Shown here piece by piece: positions 40,446-53,600 of a stretch of DNA of 64,000 nt. The stretch's first letter is position 1. Each line of letters begins with the position of its first letter. The notes under the pieces are model-generated. The model was not told where the DNA came from, did not search any database, and saw only the letters and a program-made list of their open reading frames with translations. The position numbers and the translations under genes were made by a program. Source of the DNA: Capitella teleta (taxonomy: Eukaryota; Annelida; Polychaeta; Capitellidae); assembly GCA_000328365.1 (NCBI GenBank), contig KB311801.1, forward strand, positions 268,046 to 332,045, given 5' to 3'.

Positions 40446-42302
40446 CTGTATCCTGATTGGTTGCATTCTGGGTACGGGATGCAGCCACGTGTGGCAATAT
40501 AGGGCAATAAGGTCAATCCTCTGACGTCAAGAGGATTTTGCCACACCAGACATTGCTATTGGAGTATAATATTAGAGTAATTGCTTCATTCAATGATAAT
40601 GAGAAAATGCAAAACATGGTATACGTTTCTACCACCTGTGTAGCCTTGTAGAGTGGGAACCATGAATCGCATTACATCATAGCACAACCATAAAAGTGAT
40701 ATACAACTGCGATTACCCAAGCACTAGTTCACCTCCACATCCATCATATTTTGCATGCCATTGTTTCACGAGGTCAATTGTTGCTCATCTTAATCCAGAT
40801 CTTCGTTATTTATTGCATGCTTTCGCTCTTTTATCCATTGCCAAGTGAATGATGAATGTCCAAAATTATCGCTCATTAACTGGTGGGAGACTTGTTCTTG
40901 GCAGCTGCAGCATAGAGGGAATGATGCATGCAATTCCACCGAGTAGGTGTTTCTGTGGTATCCAGTGCACAGGCAGCCATTCATTCATGGTGAGCTATAG
41001 TTAGTATTACGTATTGTACTGTTCTAGTAATACATATTATATCATAGTACGCCTAGCAAGCGACCGTGTTTCTTTTCGGTTGACTACTCCACGGATCGCG
41101 GATAAATGCAGCGGATTTTCCTCACCATGAATTGCACAAGAAATGGGTCTTTTTCAACCGAATTCTTTGTGAAAGGCGCAAAATCTCATTCGAGGATGTC
41201 ATCATGATCTTCGCGGTTATATCTTGTGCAATAAGTTCAGTCGCTACTTCTGAATTAGCTAGTCTAGCCAATTTAGCTCAGGGATGATGGATTAATTTAC
41301 ACATAAATGCAACACAAGCAGTCTCTACTGCATTACGTGGTGGAATGGCACAGCACATAACATATTAAAAGCAAAGTCAGACTTGAAGGCGTTTTTTTAT
41401 TTAATTTTCATATAATTTTTGTGGCTTTAGGATCCGAACACACTAAAGCAAATACCAAAATGTTTCAATTTGAAGCCGCGCATTTGGCGATAGTGCCATT
41501 GTGCATGCATGCTTGTTTACAGCGTCTGCAGTTCTCATCTGAACCACGGATGAGCGCTGCGAGGCGGTCTCGTTAATAACGTGTTTCGGGAATATTCAAG
41601 ATAAAAGGACCAATGAAAAGGCAGGAACTGGTTTATAAATGAATCCTATCACTATAAATGATAATTATGTTGCAGTACATATAGCCCCGTTAAGGAGAAA
41701 AGAGACTATTTGTAGCACTGAAACAACATTGAAATTTCCCAATACTGTGAATACACTGTTAATACTTATATGTATTATATATATCAATTATTCATGTCAT
41801 ACAAAACACACACAGAAAACTAGGAAGAAAAGGTGAACAACAACAAAATTCTATAATTACTTTAAAGGTCAACACAATAAGTAAAAAAGGAAATTTTAGG
41901 CCTTGGTTCGGGCACAGGACATATATATTCTCATTTTTGAGCCATTTGCAACTTCAAAATGCTTATTTAGTAAGATAGAGAAATAGTCAAGAGTCTCTTA
42001 CCCCACTCCCTCCGGAGTGTTATGATGTCATAACACCCCATCTTAAGCTCTAGGGTACTTAAGTTTTTATCGACGCACTCACAATTACATTAAATGCTCA
42101 ACAAATCAATGAATTTGCTCAAAAACTCACACTTGATCGAATAGAAATCATAACGCACAAGCATAATAATTATAACACTATGCAAAGTGCACCTGGAAAT
42201 ATTAAGTCAAACAATGAACAACACATTGGCACATAAATTGGCAAATATACTCAATTCTATTGTTTTCGATCTTTTTTTGTGTGTGTTTAATGACAACACT
42301 GT
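40446..42302. other. Intergenic, AT-rich
   Basis: No gene recognised on either strand. A plus-strand open frame at 41639-41836 has no recognisable feature. Confidence 0.4.
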
Positions 42303-42306
42303 TTAA

Positions 42307-42741
42307 AGAGGACCTCTGGTTGTTTTGAACTAGTAACGGATGATAGAGGATACATCCCAGAAGACAAATACGCCTTTTGACTGATATATTTTTTTAGACA
42401 ATACGCTTGCTGTGGGCTAATTCCTAGATACATCGAATTTGAGAGGTTTAAAATCTCGCTTTCTTCTCGTGTTCGATTTCATACCGTCGTGACGGCATAA
42501 AAGTAATTCTCCTATTGTTAACAATGGGAGCCGTCGAGTGAGCAGATCTTTCAGCAGTTCTCATAAAAGAAATCTCGCACTCATCTCGTTTCAAGCTATT
42601 CTACCTGAGCAGGAAATTCGTATTTTAATTTGTCTTGAATATCATTCACAGTTAACCAAATTTTTCTAAAACGGTCTCTCGTCGCTCAACAAAGCCCACA
42701 GAACCGATTTAAAAAGGTTCCGAAATGAACAGAGGTCCTCT
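42307..42741 (+). mobile_element. TTAA-flanked MITE, full copy A (435 bp)
   Basis: Bounded by TTAA on both sides (42303-42306 and 42742-42745). Inverted ends are AGAGGACCTCTG and CAGAGGTCCTCT, perfect over 12 bp. There is no open frame of note. TTAA target duplication is the hallmark of piggyBac and Kolobok elements. Which one cannot be told without the parent transposase. Confidence 0.85.
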
Positions 42742-43258
42742 TTAACATTGTTAAATCGAATGAGAATTAGTAGATTCAAACGTGTTGTGATAAGTTATTA
42801 ACCTTATAACTCAAGATAATAATGATCATCATTTTCCGATTCGAGGCGATGAAGCCGAATCGTTTGGGTTGATCAGTAACAATAGAAATCTTTTTGGCGG
42901 GTCGCCTCGTGGAATTCCCGGTCTTTTATGATGTCATTTGCAGCTGCACTAGCGGCAAATATGTGAACCAAACCGATTTGACGGGAGAATTAGAGCCACT
43001 GAATAAGCGCTGTTCGTGTCTCTTTTATACCATGTAAATCCGGTAATTATTATTTTGCGCTGGAATGATTAATTAGGGTGTATATTTCCTGATTTGGTGT
43101 TATCTTGGACATTATATGCTTGATCTTTAAATTATCGAACGAAGCATTAACCGGTGCACGTGGCATAATTAAATGAGGTGGTGCACCTCGAGACGTACTA
43201 ATTTTATGCTGAATTTACTAATTTTATGAAATCATAACGCATCTAGCGACATCCTTAG

Positions 43259-43692
43259 AGAGGACCTCTGCTTGTTTTGAACTATAGTAACGGATGATAG
43301 AGGATGCATCCCAAAAGACAAATACATCTTTTGACTGACAAATATTTAGACAATACGCTTGCTGTGGGCTAATTCCTAGATACATCGATTTTGAGAGGTT
43401 TAAAATCTCGCTTTCTTCTGGCGTTCGATTTCATACCGCCATGACGGCATGAAAGTAATTCTCCTATTGTTAACAATGAGAGCCGTCGAGTGAGCAGATT
43501 TTTCAGCAGTTTTAATAAAAGAAATCTCGCACTCATCTCGTTTCAAGCTATTCTACCTGAGCAAAAAATTCGTTTTTAATTGTTATTGAATATCATTCAT
43601 AGTGGATCAAATACTTCAAAAATGGTCTCTCGTCACCCACAAAAGCCCATAGAATCGATCTAAAAAGGTTCCGAAATGAACAGAGGTCTTCT
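43259..43692 (+). mobile_element. TTAA-flanked MITE, full copy B (434 bp)
   Basis: Same inverted ends (AGAGGACCTCTG, CAGAGGTCTTCT) and about 90% similar throughout to copy A. The flanks are TTAG and TTAA. It lies less than 600 bp from copy A in the same orientation. Confidence 0.85.
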
Positions 43693-44592
43693 TTAACTGG
43701 TTAAAATAGATGGCATTCTCGTTAATTACGTATTACGTGTATTCTATGGCATATAATCTCCTGAATACATGTACATGTATACTAATAATTATTTTCTTGG
43801 TGTTTGATTGTCAACATTGGTTTATTATTATGCATACGTATAACACATAAGGCGAGTCGTCATTTACCTAGTGTCTCAACGGAAACGAGATTCCCGAAAG
43901 AGAATTTCGTAATCTGGAGTCTATAATGTATATTTAGACAATTTCAAATATCGCACAAAGATGTCGTCTCTCATTTTCTCCTCAGCATTCACCGATTACC
44001 ATATATCTGCAAGTTGCTGAAATATAATTCTGAAAACAATATGTCGTTTGCAAATTGCAATATCAGCAAGGTTTAATTCTGGTTTGAAGCAAAATATGCT
44101 TCCAAGAAATCGGAATGCGTGGCTAATCCAACTGTTATTACAAAAGATTTTTTTTTAACTTGGGTTCATTGTAGAATACAATACGCTATTCGGTGTAATT
44201 CTAATATAACTTATATAAGTAGATAATGCATTGCCTCTTTGGAATGAGCTAAGCCGCACCAACCCAGCGGCAAACATCATTCAGAGCTTTGTACCAAATG
44301 CTGTACACAGCACTAATGCATGTGAAACTGTGAGTTGCTCGATCACCCCTTCATGGAAGTTTCGCTAGGCATGCACTTTAAGCCGAATCGTGTATCGATG
44401 CGATGATCTTTCTCTGAATTTCTGCTCCAGGGTAAACAAGCACGTTGTTGACGTTGTGGAACTATTGTTTATACTTAATGACCAACGTGTGCTAGGTTCG
44501 AACATAAATGAAATTGTATCATTATGACAAAATTTATATTGTTATGCTCACACCGTCACGTACGGTGCTACACGTGCGTCGTATGCATTATG
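43693..44592. other. Intergenic
   Basis: AT-rich. Nothing recognised. Confidence 0.4.
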
Positions 44593-45020
44593 CAGAGTGG
44601 GCCAAAAGTAGTCTATCATTTTCAGTTATTCACAAAAATATCTACTTTGTATGGATTGCCTAACTTGTTATGCGCCCACTTGCGCAAAGAAATAAAATAA
44701 AAAGTCAATTACGAATGAAGGAGGAGCTTTTATACTCGAGTGATGTACGTGTGATCACAAAAAGAACTGACGAATAGAAATGAATTACTTGAGCCCCTGA
44801 ACGAGCGTAATGAAATGTCATCTGTTGCATGGCGCTTCAATACAAACTCTTTGCTTTGTTTTTATTTGGAGAAAGCAACGTAAGTGCTACAATCAAATCA
44901 ACAGCACTCTCGACCACTAGAATAGCGCAAGAGCGATGCCTTATTAATGCGTCCAATGAAGTCTATATTCATGGTCCGGGGCCCTGTTTGCCACCAAAAG
45001 TGAAAATATCACCGAATCGC
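44593..45020 (+). mobile_element. GGGCCAAAAG MITE, left part
   Basis: Begins CAGAGTGGGCCAAAAGTAGT and runs collinear with 37247-37680 (TGTATGGATTG, CATGGTCCGGGGCCCTGTTT). The right half is lost after about 45020. Confidence 0.7.
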
Positions 45021-48000
45021 CGGTACAAATTAGTGCATGCATGCAGCTGCCTAAATCCGCCTGTATACGAACAATTGAGGATTCGTAATGATCATTGGTT
45101 ACATCTTGTTGAACTAACAGCTGCCACGCAGAGTATCAGTATGAATACCATTCTTGACTCATGATCATTCATGACAATGAAGCTTAGTACAAAATTTACA
45201 CTGCAGATTGTGTTTGCAAAGCCAATCAATAAGGTTTCTGAACGACCTTCGAATCTGGCACAACACCTCAGAACATTGATAACTCGGACTGCCCACGCCA
45301 AGAAAATGTCCTGCCATGGTACACATAAATGTGACCCAGTTATAGATAGATACTAGTATGCGAGCCATGATTTCCCCATCAAGCGTAATGAGCCAAGACC
45401 CAAGAACACAAAGTGACTCTCAATTCCAGGAACACCTGAGTTATCACCGAGTACGTGACCGTCCACTTACTGCGAGGTAACCGACTAATAATATTGTCGC
45501 GTATCTTTGTCCTGGTTGCATAACGTCCGATGGCTAAGCCCAATAATGGGCATATTTATATCACGAGGCGCCCCACCCCCACGCATACCGGAAGTCACTG
45601 GCATGGATTCCGCCTTTTTATTATACGTTTACAGGCAAATGAAATGATCAAGTGAAATCACTCAGCATTGAATAATCACGTAAGAAATCCTCCACTCTCG
45701 AGCTAGAATCGCGTGCATATTTTCTTTGATTGCACCATCATATTTTGTTGTTCTGGGAAATAATTGTAAAAGCTTTATCTAATTAGGTATCCGCTCATTA
45801 CTATCATAATGACGGTTATCTGAACGGACTTTTTTATGGTTTGAGATGCACCCATGTTGTTGCCGTATGTTCATTCAAGTGGGACCCTTGGGGTCTCATT
45901 TGGCTCTGTCGCCTGTCTTAATGAGACACCATTATAAGCGGCCACTTCAAAGGAAGATCTGGCTGAAGTAGTGGCCACTACACAGCCAATGCAGTAAGTT
46001 AGAACAGTATACTGTCAGCGAAAATGTCACACTCGACCACAGAGGACTAGTGATCCGTCACACTTCAACCAAGTGGGTCCCTTAATTAATCAGTTCCAGG
46101 ATTTGTTTTATCAGTAATAGAAAATTACCGGTATTTGAATAATATTTCCTCTCCATACAACTTCTTGATCTTAACAACCACATACATTGAATGACCCGAC
46201 CCCGTTCTTTAGTCACATGACTACTAGTATTACGCCTTTTCTTCAAAACGCGCTGCTGCCAACACCCAGAGTCATTGTCCATTGTAAAGCTAGGAAACTG
46301 AAATCCCCGGAAAAAGGTGCAGCCTGTGGTATGACTTTCTATTTGACGAATCGGCGAATATTTTATGTTTTTATGTTTTATATTTTATGTTTGCTTCAAC
46401 ACAAGCAACACGGCAAAGCAAAACCAGAGACTCTTAACAGTCACACGTGACACATACTATTATAGTGGAAAGGTGTGACGTCACAGCACTCCTTAATGCC
46501 GGCAGGTGGGGATAAACAACTTAAAAAATGACATCTTGCTTCTGTAGAATAGAGTGGAGTTCCCTAATGCTCAGTATGTGGAGATAAATAACTTACGGAA
46601 TAACTTCGTGGGTGGAATGGCGTCATGACTTTTTCACTATATCGAAAAGAAGTGGTATTTAGGGGGAAAACCACGTGGCATATTATGCGCATATACATCC
46701 GTAATGGAGGCTGCACACTCACTGTTCACATGAAAGACAAGAAAATCTGACGAGAAAAGAAGGATACAAATCAAAGCTAAGCAAAAAGAAAATCAAAGGT
46801 AAGAAAGAAGACCATTCTGCAGACGATAGCCAGCTAATTGAGAAGGTATATAATTATAGCTGAGTAAATTTGCCAGTGTCTCTGTCTCATGCAGCCAAAT
46901 CGGAATACACGAAACTCAATTCTACGTTGAGCCAACAGCAATCTTGACACCTGTGAGTGACCGAGAAAAGAAAGAGGAAACGCCACTGACCTTTCAAACG
47001 GGTTTATGGTGAGTTTTGCATTTCTAAGAAGGATGTCTCGGGCAAATAAGAACGGATCTTGGCCGGAGAAGACCTTTGTTCAGAAAGGAAGCGGAAAGAG
47101 AAGCAGACAATGCATTCACACATAATTAATGCGTGAAGTCGTCTTTATTTTGAAGTCGTCTTCAGAGCAGAGGGCAATTGTTTATTTGACCTAAATCTTC
47201 ATGGCTATAACCACAACGTGAGAGTGTATTTCGTTGTGAATTCATTCACATTCGTTGTGCTCGATGTATCTACTGATTAAGTCGTCTTCCGTGAAAATAT
47301 CGCCTACGTCCAGCAGTGGCATGGTGTTTCTCCCGATCCGGCCCCACAACGCTACGCATATTGAAGACAAATTACCAGACACCGACTTGAAAATACATGT
47401 AATATAATCGAATGCACTGTTTATATTTTGTTTTGTTTTGTTCTAGTGATGTGAATGAGATTCTTACATGTTGCGTAGTAATCGTTTAATGCGCAATAAC
47501 GTAAAGTACTCTCATTGATCGCAGTGTATTTGATTTCGAAGTACTTGTATGTATGCTAACCCAAAAATCAATGTCCTTATATTATGGTCATGTCGTACAA
47601 CATTTCATAGGTTTTTGATGTCAATGAATCCATTTTTGATGTCAAATTGACGAATCGAGGTCATATTAATGATTAAAAATCAAATACCTCGCACATTTTA
47701 CGAGTTTCCATTTTATGTTTTATTCTTTGTTATATTGCACGTAAATGTGAAATAATATTATATTAGGCTGAAGCCATAGCGGCATATCCAAAGGACGTGT
47801 AGGCTATTACGCTTAACTGAGAGCATGATCAAAATTTTCCATGTTCATGTCTCAGACTGATTTCTTGCTGTTTATTTTGCAATTACATATACGTGGGGAT
47901 CGTGTATCAGAGTGGCGCACTTAGCAATCGTGTTGTGTTTGTGTATGGCTGTGTTTAAAAGCAAAGACAAAACTAATCCTCCACTCTCTTAGCTGACGCT

Positions 48001-48759
48001 GAATAACATGTGTGGAATTGAGCCTCCATTGGCTGAATTCGCTTTGTTTTGCTGACTCGAATGTGTGGCATTGATGAATGGCGTGATGCGCTGTTGGTGA
48101 CATCCATCATGTCTCACACGTAAAAATGTCGCGCGCCTTTTGCAGCATCAGGTTGTAGCGATAAGACATCCGCTCGGAAATACGATGCCTGAAATTGTCA
48201 TAGTTTTCCTCTTCATTGTCAAAGTGCGCGTGTCTTCGCAAACTACACAAACATCAGACCTTCCTCGATTCTTCTATGCATACATACAATGCCTCGCACC
48301 ATTGACTATTTATCGGATCTCGCTGTGCCGTAGCACCTGTATATGCCACATTTTATGCGTTCAGAAGGTGCCGTGCTAAACCATTTATTGGGCTTTATAT
48401 GATTTACGAATTGTGTGCGTGGGATGGCATTACCAATTTGTCAGGCGTGGGGTGAGACATCTGATTGGTGACAAAACGGTTCAGGGGAACATAGTGCAGT
48501 GCGAGGTGATGAAGAGTTGAGCGACCTGAATATAAACTGCCAAACGGCAGTAACAACTCTCAATTATACTGAGCAATAAAAAAAGTGTAAATGTCTCGAA
48601 AAGCTTATAGAATAATGCAAACTAAATTTATTGTGGATATAATTAGTGTGTTGGGACTCCACCCATGATTAAATATTCGGAAGTTGGAGTTTCTGGTGGT
48701 CACATGGAATCAGCAAGGATGTTGAATGTTGGGCAGGGGTCAAAACACTTAGATGGAAT
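45021..48759. other. Long region without a supported gene
   Basis: Exon-like stretches exist, for example 46896-47009 between an acceptor (CATGCAG) and a donor (GTGAGT) with an open frame (VEPTAILTPVSDREKKEE). I could not connect them into a gene. No tRNA or repeat family recognised. Confidence 0.35.
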
Positions 48760-49060
48760 GATTATTTTATTGAATCAAAAGAAATGCCTAAAAACTGTGA
48801 TCGTTGATGAATGTGGCCCGTAGGATCCGACGGTATCGTCTGCAGTCCGGTAGATGGACGGAAACAGTTTCGGAGGTGACTCAACAGGATTGCAGGATCC
48901 TGCCTCCTGGTCGTAATCTGAGGTCTCCCAGACCTGTGTCGATCTTCCATTGTCCCTATGGTGGTGAAGCGTAGACGGAGGGTGAGCAGTGTAGCCCTGG
49001 TACAGCTCAAAAGAGCAAAACATGTTGCACAGGAACAGCAGTCTCAATTATCCTTATTGC
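48760..49060 (-). mobile_element. Tc1-like transposase N-terminal remnant
   Basis: The minus strand encodes RFTTIGTMEDRHRSGRPQIT followed by TRRQD..ILLSHLRN. This is the second helix-turn-helix and linker of Tc1 transposases (consensus RPRSGRP..T..QDR). The DDE catalytic half is absent, and an upstream part is shifted to another frame, so it is a dead fragment. Confidence 0.7.
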
Positions 49061-49653
49061 GCACGCTCTTTCCAACAAGCTCAGAAGATGCAATGAGAAA
49101 CGAAAGGTGGCAAACAACTCGCAAACCGCCGAAGATAGAATGACTAATGTTTGATCAATTTCCAAGCATGATTTTTTAAGGTATCCGAAATGAACAAATT
49201 TCTTTGTTCATTTCTATTGTTGTTCAACCAAGCACAATTTTACTCTTTTCTCTTAATGAATTAATTGAGTGACCATTTAAGACACATGCAACTGATCAGG
49301 AAGAGTTCAATCAGGATCATCAGATTCTAGACACGGACATATACAGCCGCTACGAGTATCCCAGGTCAGAGGTCAGATAGTAAATCTATTGCGCATGCGC
49401 AAGCGGAAGTTATGAGGTTGTTTACAGTGGATCTGCGCAACGTTTGTTGTTACAGCTACAACGCACGAATATTAAAGCTTAAAAAAACTGTGAAAGTATC
49501 GATTAATTTATGTAATGAAAGTGCCAATCCTATCTGTTATAATTCTTACATGCATATGAAACTAGTCTCCACATCCATGTTTCGGGTTATCGTACAATTT
49601 GTATGAAAACAATAATTATTAAAATAATAGTCTATATCGCAAATTCATTGCGC

Positions 49654-50022
49654 ATGGGCTCACGGAGAGTTATGGGATTGTTGGCGGGCGCATGCGCTGT
49701 CGCGTTCATTGTTGTAGCAACAGCGCCTGGATATCACCACAAAACACTTACTCCAGGTAATAAGGGTGGATCTAGTTTTCCACTTCTATGGCCAGATCTT
49801 GCGTGCATGGTTGGTGAACATGCATTTTGTTCCAAAGCCAATTTTCATTACAAGATTGAAAAAAAACAATGATGATTCAATTAGAACATTAATTTTCATT
49901 GGTCAGTGCGCGAAATTTCCTCAATTTCAGGTGCATTATGGCGACTACAGGCTTGTCCTCAAATTTCGAAGCGAGCTGACCAACAGCCGCCATTGAGCAA
50001 TTCGCGTTTTTTCTGTGGATAG
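49654..50022 (+). CDS. Candidate two-exon small secreted or membrane protein (64 residues)
   Basis: Exon 1 (49654-49756) starts ATG and encodes a basic start MGSRR followed by a hydrophobic core LLAGACAVAFIVVATA, like a signal peptide, then YHHKTLTP. It ends at GGTAAT (phase 1). Exon 2 (49931-50022) follows the acceptor TTTCAG and continues in frame as ALWRLQACPQISKRADQQPP to TAG. Both exons are richer in G+C than their surroundings. No homology recognised. The exon 1 region partly resembles 49389-49470 (shared GCGCATGCGC-rich stretch), so a repeat origin is possible. Low confidence that it is expressed. Confidence 0.3.
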
Positions 50023-50426
50023 TTCTGCCCCATAGATCTTAACACGGTGACCCAATTACGGACTCGACCAGAATGCATCGCGACCAGCATTTGTGAAGAA
50101 GTCTACGGCTACCTTATCTGCTCTTAGTGCGCAGGATGCCATGATTCTGAATAATTTACACGGAGAGGAGTAATATATTATATGTAATAATTTTGATGTG
50201 CCCCCGCCTGTGCATGGTGACATGGAAAAGTAGATGTGACAGATTAGCTTTGTCACGACACTTATTCTGCGTCATTTCCCTGTATTTGGGTGATGCGTAG
50301 GCATCGTCGGAGCTAGATCGAGAGTAGTCTAGTTTTGGGTGTTCAGCCCGAGGCTGTTTCACCGAGACATTTGTTTCCGTTTTCCAGGAATCTAGTTCAT
50401 GTCTACTAAAAAAGAGTTGAGTCTTG

Positions 50427-50609
50427 ATGTCTGAGCAGCCTTGCTCTAGAATCTTTGGACAGAGTCAAGCCACAAAGAAGTTTATGCAATCGAGGCACGC
50501 CCGGTTTGAAGCACGCATGAGTTGCCCAGAAGTGCTCATGCGTGGTCCCCAGCCAGGGATGAATGGTCAACCCTGTGCGCAGAATCCTCACTTGTTCCCT
50601 AACTTATAA
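50427..50609 (+). CDS. Weak small ORF
   Basis: ATG at 50427 opens 60 codons (starts MSEQPCSRIFG, ends NPHLFPNL, then TAA TAA) with few AT-rich codons compared with the flanks. No domain, no signal peptide and no neighbouring exon are recognised. It may be chance. Confidence 0.2.
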   Translation: MSEQPCSRIFGQSQATKKFMQSRHARFEARMSCPEVLMRGPQPGMNGQPCAQNPHLFPNL

Positions 50610-53600
50610 TAATACAGATTCTACATGTTTGCATGTTTATTGAATTAATAACATGCTCTTTTGATTTGAAGGTGCAGAGTTGTCGGTAAGGATATTGATT
50701 GTCCATACATGCTTGCCAACAGTCTCCTTTTTTTTTGCTCTAATAGCTCTAATAGCCGAGCAACGAATCTGCGCTTCAATCTTCAATGAGGTGTCGTTAG
50801 ATTTGCAATATTTATACTAATTTACGACGTTACAAACTGTATTAGGATGATCTTTAAATCATCGGATGCAATTTCTCAGAACAGAAATTAGTTGATCAGC
50901 ATTGATGTCAAGGAATTAATCCATTATGTCACTGATAAAACATATACATTTGCCACGAATCATCGGCATCTTCCCCTATTTGACTGCTTCATATACTAGT
51001 AGTTGCTCAACGGAATACTTTGTTCAGGTTCTGATGTTGTGGAACCGCTGTGTTTTTCTCATTCTTGGTTCCTTCGATTGCTGTTACAGTATCATAGTTT
51101 TTGTTCAGTTGGCTCTCCCAGTATCATAATTTAATAATGCTCTGCTTGTGCTCGGTTGCCAATCTCTTACCTGATGTTAAGCCCGGCGGTACCCGAGGTC
51201 AAATGCTCGGATACGGTTCGGTCTCATTGGCTCCCTGGGCGAAACCTGGCCAGTGCTTCGGATTTAGAAGACTGAGCGTAAGGATTCTTTTATTTATTTA
51301 TTATTATTCTTTTTTAAACTTTATTAGCGTGCTATCTACTGTTGAGCATATTTACTGAGGCGAGGAAACGAAGAAATACTGATTTTCTTGAGCGTTTTTT
51401 TTTTATTTTTCACGATTTCAATTTGCCATCTGCGGACCCCTTCCATATATACATATATAGTGGAAATATTCATTACCTTTCTCATTCAAGATACAAGAAT
51501 GCTGAGTGTTCTAGATCCACAGCACCGACCACTTAAGACCGTTATGCAACCGAGTATTCAGGATGATTGTCGGTTACATCGTCTGGAACTAACCTGATCT
51601 CAACTACCTCCCTTATCCATAGGTCTGGTTTTCTGGGCGTCCAGTAGATACAAAGAAGTCTTCTCCATTACCGCATTCCAAATACTGCAATGAAAATACA
51701 TGGTATGCTTAATTAAGTGAAATAAAAAAAGGAGTTAAATGGCTCAATAAGTCTTGGTTAACTAAAATAAGCAAAACAGAAACAAATCAAAATTTATATA
51801 TTCACCTTTGTTTATAGGTGTTGTGCAATGATCGAGGCTGAGCATGTATTTGCCCATTGATGCATTTTTATAACCCACGTGATTGAAACGACGCCTTTAC
51901 TTCTTCATGATTCACGAACACATTTCAAAGTCACCTTAGGCCGATAACAATAGGCTTCTTGTGGAAAATAACAACTTAAGCCTAATTTGAAATGACATCA
52001 GATCACATGATTCATTGCTATTTAATGGAAATTTACGGGCATTCCGCGTGGGGAGTTGTTAGAATCACGCCAGTCGTTGAACATGTGCTCATCATTCATA
52101 ATTGCATTGTCACGACGCTCGCAGCCTCCGATTTACTCGTGTTTTGTTGACCATTCGGGCAATTTTTATGGTTAGCTGATGCGGCCATGATGATGTCAAT
52201 ATTTGGGCATCCATGGGCCAACAGGACACTTAACTGGACCGACATCCTGTTGGTCAGCGATAAAATAAAACCCAGCACTGGTCATTTGCATATAATTATA
52301 AACAAGGTCAGGTCAATCTTGAAATGTTCCGTGCGATTTCGGTACATAGAGGTTTTACTAGTGCGCCATCATTGTGAACTGCGTGGTGGAAATGCGGATA
52401 AAGTATTTTATGGAAGCTATGCAACTGCTACCACACCAAAGCAAGCGATAAAAATAGCCGATGTTTATCGTTATACGTACGTCACTTCACATTACATCAA
52501 TGGCATTGAACCAAGAGGCCCCGATTGCGGAGTACATGGAACAACCGGTGGGCCCATATGGGTGACTTGCATTACTTTTAGTTCAATTGAGATTGGGCAT
52601 TAAGATAGCTGGAGCCTGAGGCTAACTCGAACATCACAGTGATTTCCCAATTTTCTGTTTCGGCGCAGAAACCAATAAAGTACAATTATCACCTCAAAAC
52701 GACTCTCCGACAGCGGTAATGCAGGCGGGTATTCGAGGGAAATTGGGTATAATCAGGGGGTCGGGGCGGGGTAAACTGAGGATTTCGATTGGAATCAAGG
52801 GAAAGCAGTTACAGCTTACAACGTATCCCTCTCAGTTCTGACCCCTTTTCTCCCAGCCATCACGTGATACCATCAGCAATGAGATGGAGGCGAAGTCATA
52901 CAAAACAATGTAGTCTGTTCTACGGGTTCCGAATATTGCAATTTGCGACAGGTACATACACACAGGAGACAATCGGTGAAACCTGAACCAGCCGAGCATG
53001 AGGAGAATCTTATTTTGTGAATAAAAACCCATGGAATGAAGCAGGCCAAAACAAAAGGCCAGAGGAATGAAACAATCACATCACGACGCATCAAAGCATG
53101 TTATCATTGCTGATAATTCTCCACATGTGAGTCATTCGAGTTAAATTTCATACATGTACATGTATACATATAGAGTAAAAATCAGAAGTCGTGATGCAAG
53201 AATGTGATGCCTTGCTTCTTTGTATATTGCGATAGATATGTATCTTCAATAATGTGATTGACTAATCAAAATGATAGGCAATATTTATGGACTTTGTATG
53301 ATCTCAGGATCTTAGTATTATTATCTGGTGGACAGGGATTTGATCAGTGCTCGGGAGGAACAAATAGATGACTGAGAACACAAAATTAACCATTAAAAGT
53401 GTCCGCTGCTGGTCAGGGTGGACGGTGTAATGTCCAAGCTCACACATGAAGAGGCTTCGGATCACACGGAAACATAAAGAGGTCATTTCTTTGAGATTAC
53501 CAGGGGAATTTCCTGGAAGATCTGCCATGATGGGAGGGATGAGACTCTGTCTAATTACTTGCATTACTCGCGGTTTTCGTGACCAAACGCTCCAGCGCTC

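Noticed and set aside
46743-47009. A spliced lysine-rich gene (YKSKLSKKK then VEPTAILTPVSD)
   Set aside because: The candidate exons do not join in a common phase and no start codon in frame is present. Left as unexplained exon-like sequence.
51140-51290. GC-rich island as a coding exon or structured RNA
   Set aside because: Two frames are open, neither is recognisable, and no tRNA, snRNA or 5S features are present.
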